A DNA stretch of 9,212 nt. Source: an uncultured Brachyspira sp. GTDB lineage: Bacteria > Cyanobacteriota > Vampirovibrionia > Gastranaerophilales > Gastranaerophilaceae. Every line of letters begins with the position of its first letter. Within the stretch, counting starts at the first letter, position 1. Below, piece after piece: positions 6,560-9,212 of the stretch. The notes below the pieces were generated by a model. The model had not been told where the DNA came from and did no database searches. It was given only the letters and a program-made list of their open reading frames with translations. The position numbers were made by a program, and so were the translations under genes. The DNA lies in the NCBI GenBank assembly GCA_900321895.1, contig ONYB01000201.1, forward strand, positions 1-9,212, written 5' to 3'.

Positions 6560-8019
6560 TTTTTCTTATCCTCAACCGTTACTGTAATTTCTTGCGGAAG
6601 TGCTATCAGTTTTTCTAAATCTGATCTTGAAACATTGTAATTATAAACAGCTTGCACGTAAGAATGTTGTGCGTTGTTGTAATTAACTTTTGCGTCTTGC
6701 AACTGGATATAATCGCCCAATCCTACGGCATATCTTCCGTCAGCAAGTTCAAAATTTTCTCTCGTTTGTTTAACTTTTACTGCAAGCAGCGGAATTTCTT
6801 TTTCATATTGAATCATATTGACATACGCATTTTGGATGTCAAAATACATATTTTGTTTTGCCATTTCAAGTGTATTTTCTGCCAAATCTATTTGAAGTTT
6901 GCCGCTGTCTATTTCGTATTTTTTGCCCATAATATTTACGGAACTCTTAATTCCGATACCGATATTTAAAGAATTTGTATTGCTGGTATCTCTGTAACCA
7001 TATCCGACAGAACCAGTAATTGACGGATAATATTCTCGTTTGATGTAAAGCAAGGATTGTTTCATCGCTTCTATCGTTGCCGAATATGCTTTTAAGTCAG
7101 GTCTGTTTTTGTCTGCTTCTTTTACGCATTCTTCAAACGTGTAAGGAAACGGTTTGAATTTATAATTTTCAATTACGTCAAGTTTTTCCACACCTGTAAT
7201 CAATGTCGCATCTGCAACGGCATCAGGAGCTTTGCTCAAATCCGTTTTATCTGAAATTGTTTGTAAATTGACAGGAATTTCTCTTGTTTTAAAATTAAAA
7301 GTTTCCGTGCTTTCTATTTCATACTCGGGAGTATATGCAACATACATTGCGTTATTTAATTTAACTAATGCGTTTTGATACGTTTTTTCCGCTTGCACAA
7401 GTGTAACCTTTGAATCACTCAGGTTAACTTCCGCATTAACCAAATCTATTTTTGATTTAATTCCTTCGTTAAAGTAAGCCTTTGTCCTTTGATAATTCCG
7501 TTCGTTAATTTGAACATTTGCCTTGTTGATTTCGACGGTAGCTTTTGCGGCAAGCACTGCATAATAATAATTTTTAACTCCGTAAATCGTTTGCAAAACT
7601 ACGTTGTCAAAATTATATAATGCGGCAATTTTATTAAATTTTTGCATTTTAATTCTTGCATTTGTTCTGCCAAAATTCCAAATAAGTTGATTTAATGAGG
7701 CTTCTGCACTGTAATAATCCATATTGCTTGAAAATCTGTCATTTTTGTTTGCATTATAGTTGTATCCCGCACCAACTCCGAGAGTAGGGAAAAATCCCGA
7801 TTTTGCCAGTCCGACATCTGCTTTTGAAATTTTATAATTATAATGAGCTTGTTTGACGAGCGGACTGTTTTTTAGTGCAATTTTTACACAATCCGAAATG
7901 TTTAATTTTGCTCCTTTTTCGATTACAGCATATTTTTCTGCAGCAAATGCAAAATTTGTTCCCGTAAATACTGCAATTATTAATAGATGAATTTTTAATT
8001 TATTTTGAAATTTCAACAA
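6556..8019 (-). CDS. TolC-type outer membrane efflux protein
   Basis: Trimeric outer-membrane channel with a long periplasmic alpha-barrel; exit duct of the pump encoded downstream. A signal peptide (Lys-rich start, hydrophobic 11-20, AFA before Ala27) covers about residues 1-26. Two outer-membrane-efflux repeats are visible: about 40-230, with LNISDCVKIALKNSP at 39-53, and about 293-475, with FTFEECVKEADKNRPDLKAY split at 294-310. They are joined by a linker of roughly 60 residues rich in Thr and acidic residues. Glycine/aromatic strand regions near 80-115 and 334-365 fit the outer-membrane beta strands. The 487 residues are typical. An in-frame TGA at 8026-8028 closes the frame upstream, so the start must be one of two tandem TTG codons (8019 or 8016); the second has better spacing to GAGG. 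It is the first gene of the efflux unit and lies 82 bp after trkH on the same strand. Confidence 0.93.
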   Translation of the reverse strand: MLKFQNKLKIHLLIIAVFTGTNFAFAAEKYAVIEKGAKLNISDCVKIALKNSPLVKQAHYNYKISKADVGLAKSGFFPTLGVGAGYNYNANKNDRFSSNMDYYSAEASLNQLIWNFGRTNARIKMQKFNKIAALYNFDNVVLQTIYGVKNYYYAVLAAKATVEINKANVQINERNYQRTKAYFNEGIKSKIDLVNAEVNLSDSKVTLVQAEKTYQNALVKLNNAMYVAYTPEYEIESTETFNFKTREIPVNLQTISDKTDLSKAPDAVADATLITGVEKLDVIENYKFKPFPYTFEECVKEADKNRPDLKAYSATIEAMKQSLLYIKREYYPSITGSVGYGYRDTSNTNSLNIGIGIKSSVNIMGKKYEIDSGKLQIDLAENTLEMAKQNMYFDIQNAYVNMIQYEKEIPLLAVKVKQTRENFELADGRYAVGLGDYIQLQDAKVNYNNAQHSYVQAVYNYNVSRSDLEKLIALPQEITVTVEDKKK

Positions 8020-8023
8020 AAAA

Positions 8024-8027
8024 CCTC
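8024..8027 (-). promoter_or_regulatory. Ribosome binding site before tandem TTG starts of the tolC-like gene
   Basis: GAGG on the - strand lies 4 nt before the first TTG (8019) and 7 nt before the second TTG (8016). The usual spacing of 5-9 nt favours the second, which would give a protein one residue shorter. The in-frame stop TGA (8026-8028) overlaps this site and excludes any upstream start. Confidence 0.6.
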
Positions 8028-8031
8028 AATA

Positions 8032-8057
8032 AATCGTATAACATTTATGTAACGATT
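8032..8057 (-). promoter_or_regulatory. Inverted repeat overlapping a possible promoter of the efflux operon
   Basis: AATCGT (8032-8037) and ACGATT (8052-8057) form outer arms, and ACAT-TT-ATGT (8041-8050) is a perfect inner palindrome. The halves are offset by 1 versus 3 nt. On the - strand TG-T-TATACG (8043 to 8035) resembles an extended -10 element lying inside the repeat; no convincing -35 is seen. It could be an operator for a dimeric repressor or activator. It is too AT-rich and lacks a directly following T-run, so it is a poor terminator for trkH. It would place transcription start almost at the ribosome binding site, which is a weakness of the promoter reading. Confidence 0.3.
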
Positions 8058-8101
8058 GAAACATATTTTTTGTTCATTTTAATCATCTGCATAATGGAAA
8101 T

Positions 8102-9212
8102 CTATTTATCTTTAAAATTCCAGAAATCAGGTTCAAGCATTACGAAAAACGGAATTAATTCTAGTCTACCGACAAGCATTCCGATTATCATAATAATTTT
8201 TGATAACAAATGAAGGTTTGCAAAACTTCCGAGAGGTCCGATAGTATCTCCAAATCCGGGACCAATGTTTCCGATTGCAGTTATTGAACTACATATTCCG
8301 ATGGTTGTGTTTTTCTCAAGTAATGTTAGGAGTACCGCAAAAAGTCCGAATATCATAAAATAATAAAATACATAAATTATGACTTGTCGAATAACTTCTG
8401 TTGGAATTGTGTTATTATCAATTTTTATATTTAATACGGCATTCGGGTGCAAAATTCTGACCAATTCGGCTTTCAAAGATTTAAAAACTAAAATCCATCT
8501 TGTCATTTTAATACCGCCGCCTGCAGAACTTGAGCAAGAACCCATAAACATTACCATAAACAACAAGACTCTCGACATCAAATCCCAACTAACGTAGTCT
8601 ATACTTGTACTACCAGTTGATGTTGAAATACTAATAACTTGATAGAAAGAATGCGTAATCCCTGAAAAAATCGAATAATGATTATTAAAAACAAGGGATG
8701 TCGCAATTAATCCGCCCATTATAAGAACTGCAAAAAGGTAAAATTTGAATTCTTCACTCTTAAAAAAGATAAGCGGATTGTGCATTGTAATAACTTTGTA
8801 TTGTAAGTTAAAACTTGTACCTGCAAAAAACATAAATATTAAAATAATCCAAGTTATAACATTAGAGTTGTAACCCATAATGCTTTGCGGATTAGGAGAA
8901 AATCCTCCTGCGGCAAGAGTTGACAGTGCATTACAAACTGCATCAAATACCGGCATGCCCGCAATCATTAACAACGCAATCAAAACCAATGTTAAAAACG
9001 TATAAATTTTCCACAAAGAAGATGCTGTGTTACGAATTCTTGGTGTAAATTTATCTTCAGTCGGACCGGGAGCTTCTGCAAAAAACATCTGACGTCCTGC
9101 AACCGCAAACTGTGGTAAAATCGCAATAAATAACACGATTATTCCTAAGCCGCCTAACCATTGGGTTAAAGATCTCCAAAAGAAAAAGGCATGCGGATAA
9201 TTGAATGATGTG
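8102..9212 (-). CDS. trkH: TrkH-family potassium uptake protein, 5' part outside window
   Basis: Inner-membrane K+ channel-like subunit that usually works with the NAD/ATP-binding regulator TrkA; no trkA is in view. The open frame continues past a GTG at 9136 to the window edge: the 25 codons before it read FFFWRSLTQWLGGLGII, a conserved TrkH stretch, so GTG 9136 is not the start and the gene is cut. The visible 369 residues are the C-terminal three quarters of a roughly 480-residue protein. In visible-fragment numbering: LPQFAVAGRQMFFAEAPGP (32-50), second filter loop AAGGFS (100-105), third loop STSTGSTS (196-203), SSSAGGGIKMTR (227-238), fourth loop AIGNIGPGFG (312-321) and the C-terminal LVGRLEL (346-352). 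The first filter loop should lie just beyond the edge. There is no clear terminator after the stop, so read-through into the tolC-like gene is possible. TrkG/KtrB are relatives; motifs fit TrkH best. Confidence 0.92.
   Translation of the reverse strand, partial: TSFNYPHAFFFWRSLTQWLGGLGIIVLFIAILPQFAVAGRQMFFAEAPGPTEDKFTPRIRNTASSLWKIYTFLTLVLIALLMIAGMPVFDAVCNALSTLAAGGFSPNPQSIMGYNSNVITWIILIFMFFAGTSFNLQYKVITMHNPLIFFKSEEFKFYLFAVLIMGGLIATSLVFNNHYSIFSGITHSFYQVISISTSTGSTSIDYVSWDLMSRVLLFMVMFMGSCSSSAGGGIKMTRWILVFKSLKAELVRILHPNAVLNIKIDNNTIPTEVIRQVIIYVFYYFMIFGLFAVLLTLLEKNTTIGICSSITAIGNIGPGFGDTIGPLGSFANLHLLSKIIMIIGMLVGRLELIPFFVMLEPDFWNFKDK

Noticed and set aside
8102..9136. Reading the TrkH gene as starting at the GTG at 9136
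   Set aside because: The frame stays open to the window edge and the 25 upstream codons encode a conserved TrkH stretch, so the gene is truncated by the window rather than starting here.

Overview
The window looks like chromosomal housekeeping DNA from a low-GC (roughly high-30s percent by eye) diderm bacterium. The diderm call rests on a complete TolC-type outer-membrane factor with a signal peptide, paired with a periplasmic adaptor. The SecD sequence (about 435 aa, compact first periplasmic domain) reads more like cyanobacterial or Gram-positive-length SecD than the long enterobacterial form. Together with the low GC and one HIP1-like octamer, this makes a non-photosynthetic cyanobacterial relative (Melainabacteria/Gastranaerophilales type) my preferred but unproven guess. 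Other low-GC diderms, such as Elusimicrobia or Negativicutes, remain possible.

Left part, + strand (1-3380): dapA (lysine/diaminopimelate synthesis), a hairpin terminator that includes the dapA stop codon, then secD and secF 19 bp apart as a two-gene unit. SecD and SecF form the membrane complex that uses the proton-motive force to help proteins through SecYEG. A strong hairpin terminator closes the unit and sits between the convergent gene sets.

Right part, - strand (9212 down to 3397): the 3' part of a trkH-type potassium-uptake gene, cut by the window edge. It is followed by a tightly packed four-gene efflux operon in the order tolC, macA, ATPase gene and permease gene. Two junctions overlap (ATGA for tolC/macA, GTGA for ATPase/permease) and the third has a 41-bp gap. 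The ATPase and the permease are separate polypeptides that together match the length of the fused MacB of enterobacteria. The products should form a tripartite ATP-driven pump from the inner membrane to the cell exterior; the substrate cannot be read from sequence. An AT-rich inverted repeat in front of tolC overlaps a possible extended -10 element and is the only regulatory-looking signal.

There are no tRNA or rRNA genes, mobile elements, CRISPR arrays or gene-free stretches over 100 bp. Four of the seven starts visible in the window are GTG or TTG. I see no evidence for an undescribed multi-gene system; the best second-look items are the tolC leader, the stop-codon hairpin of dapA and the split MacB pump.
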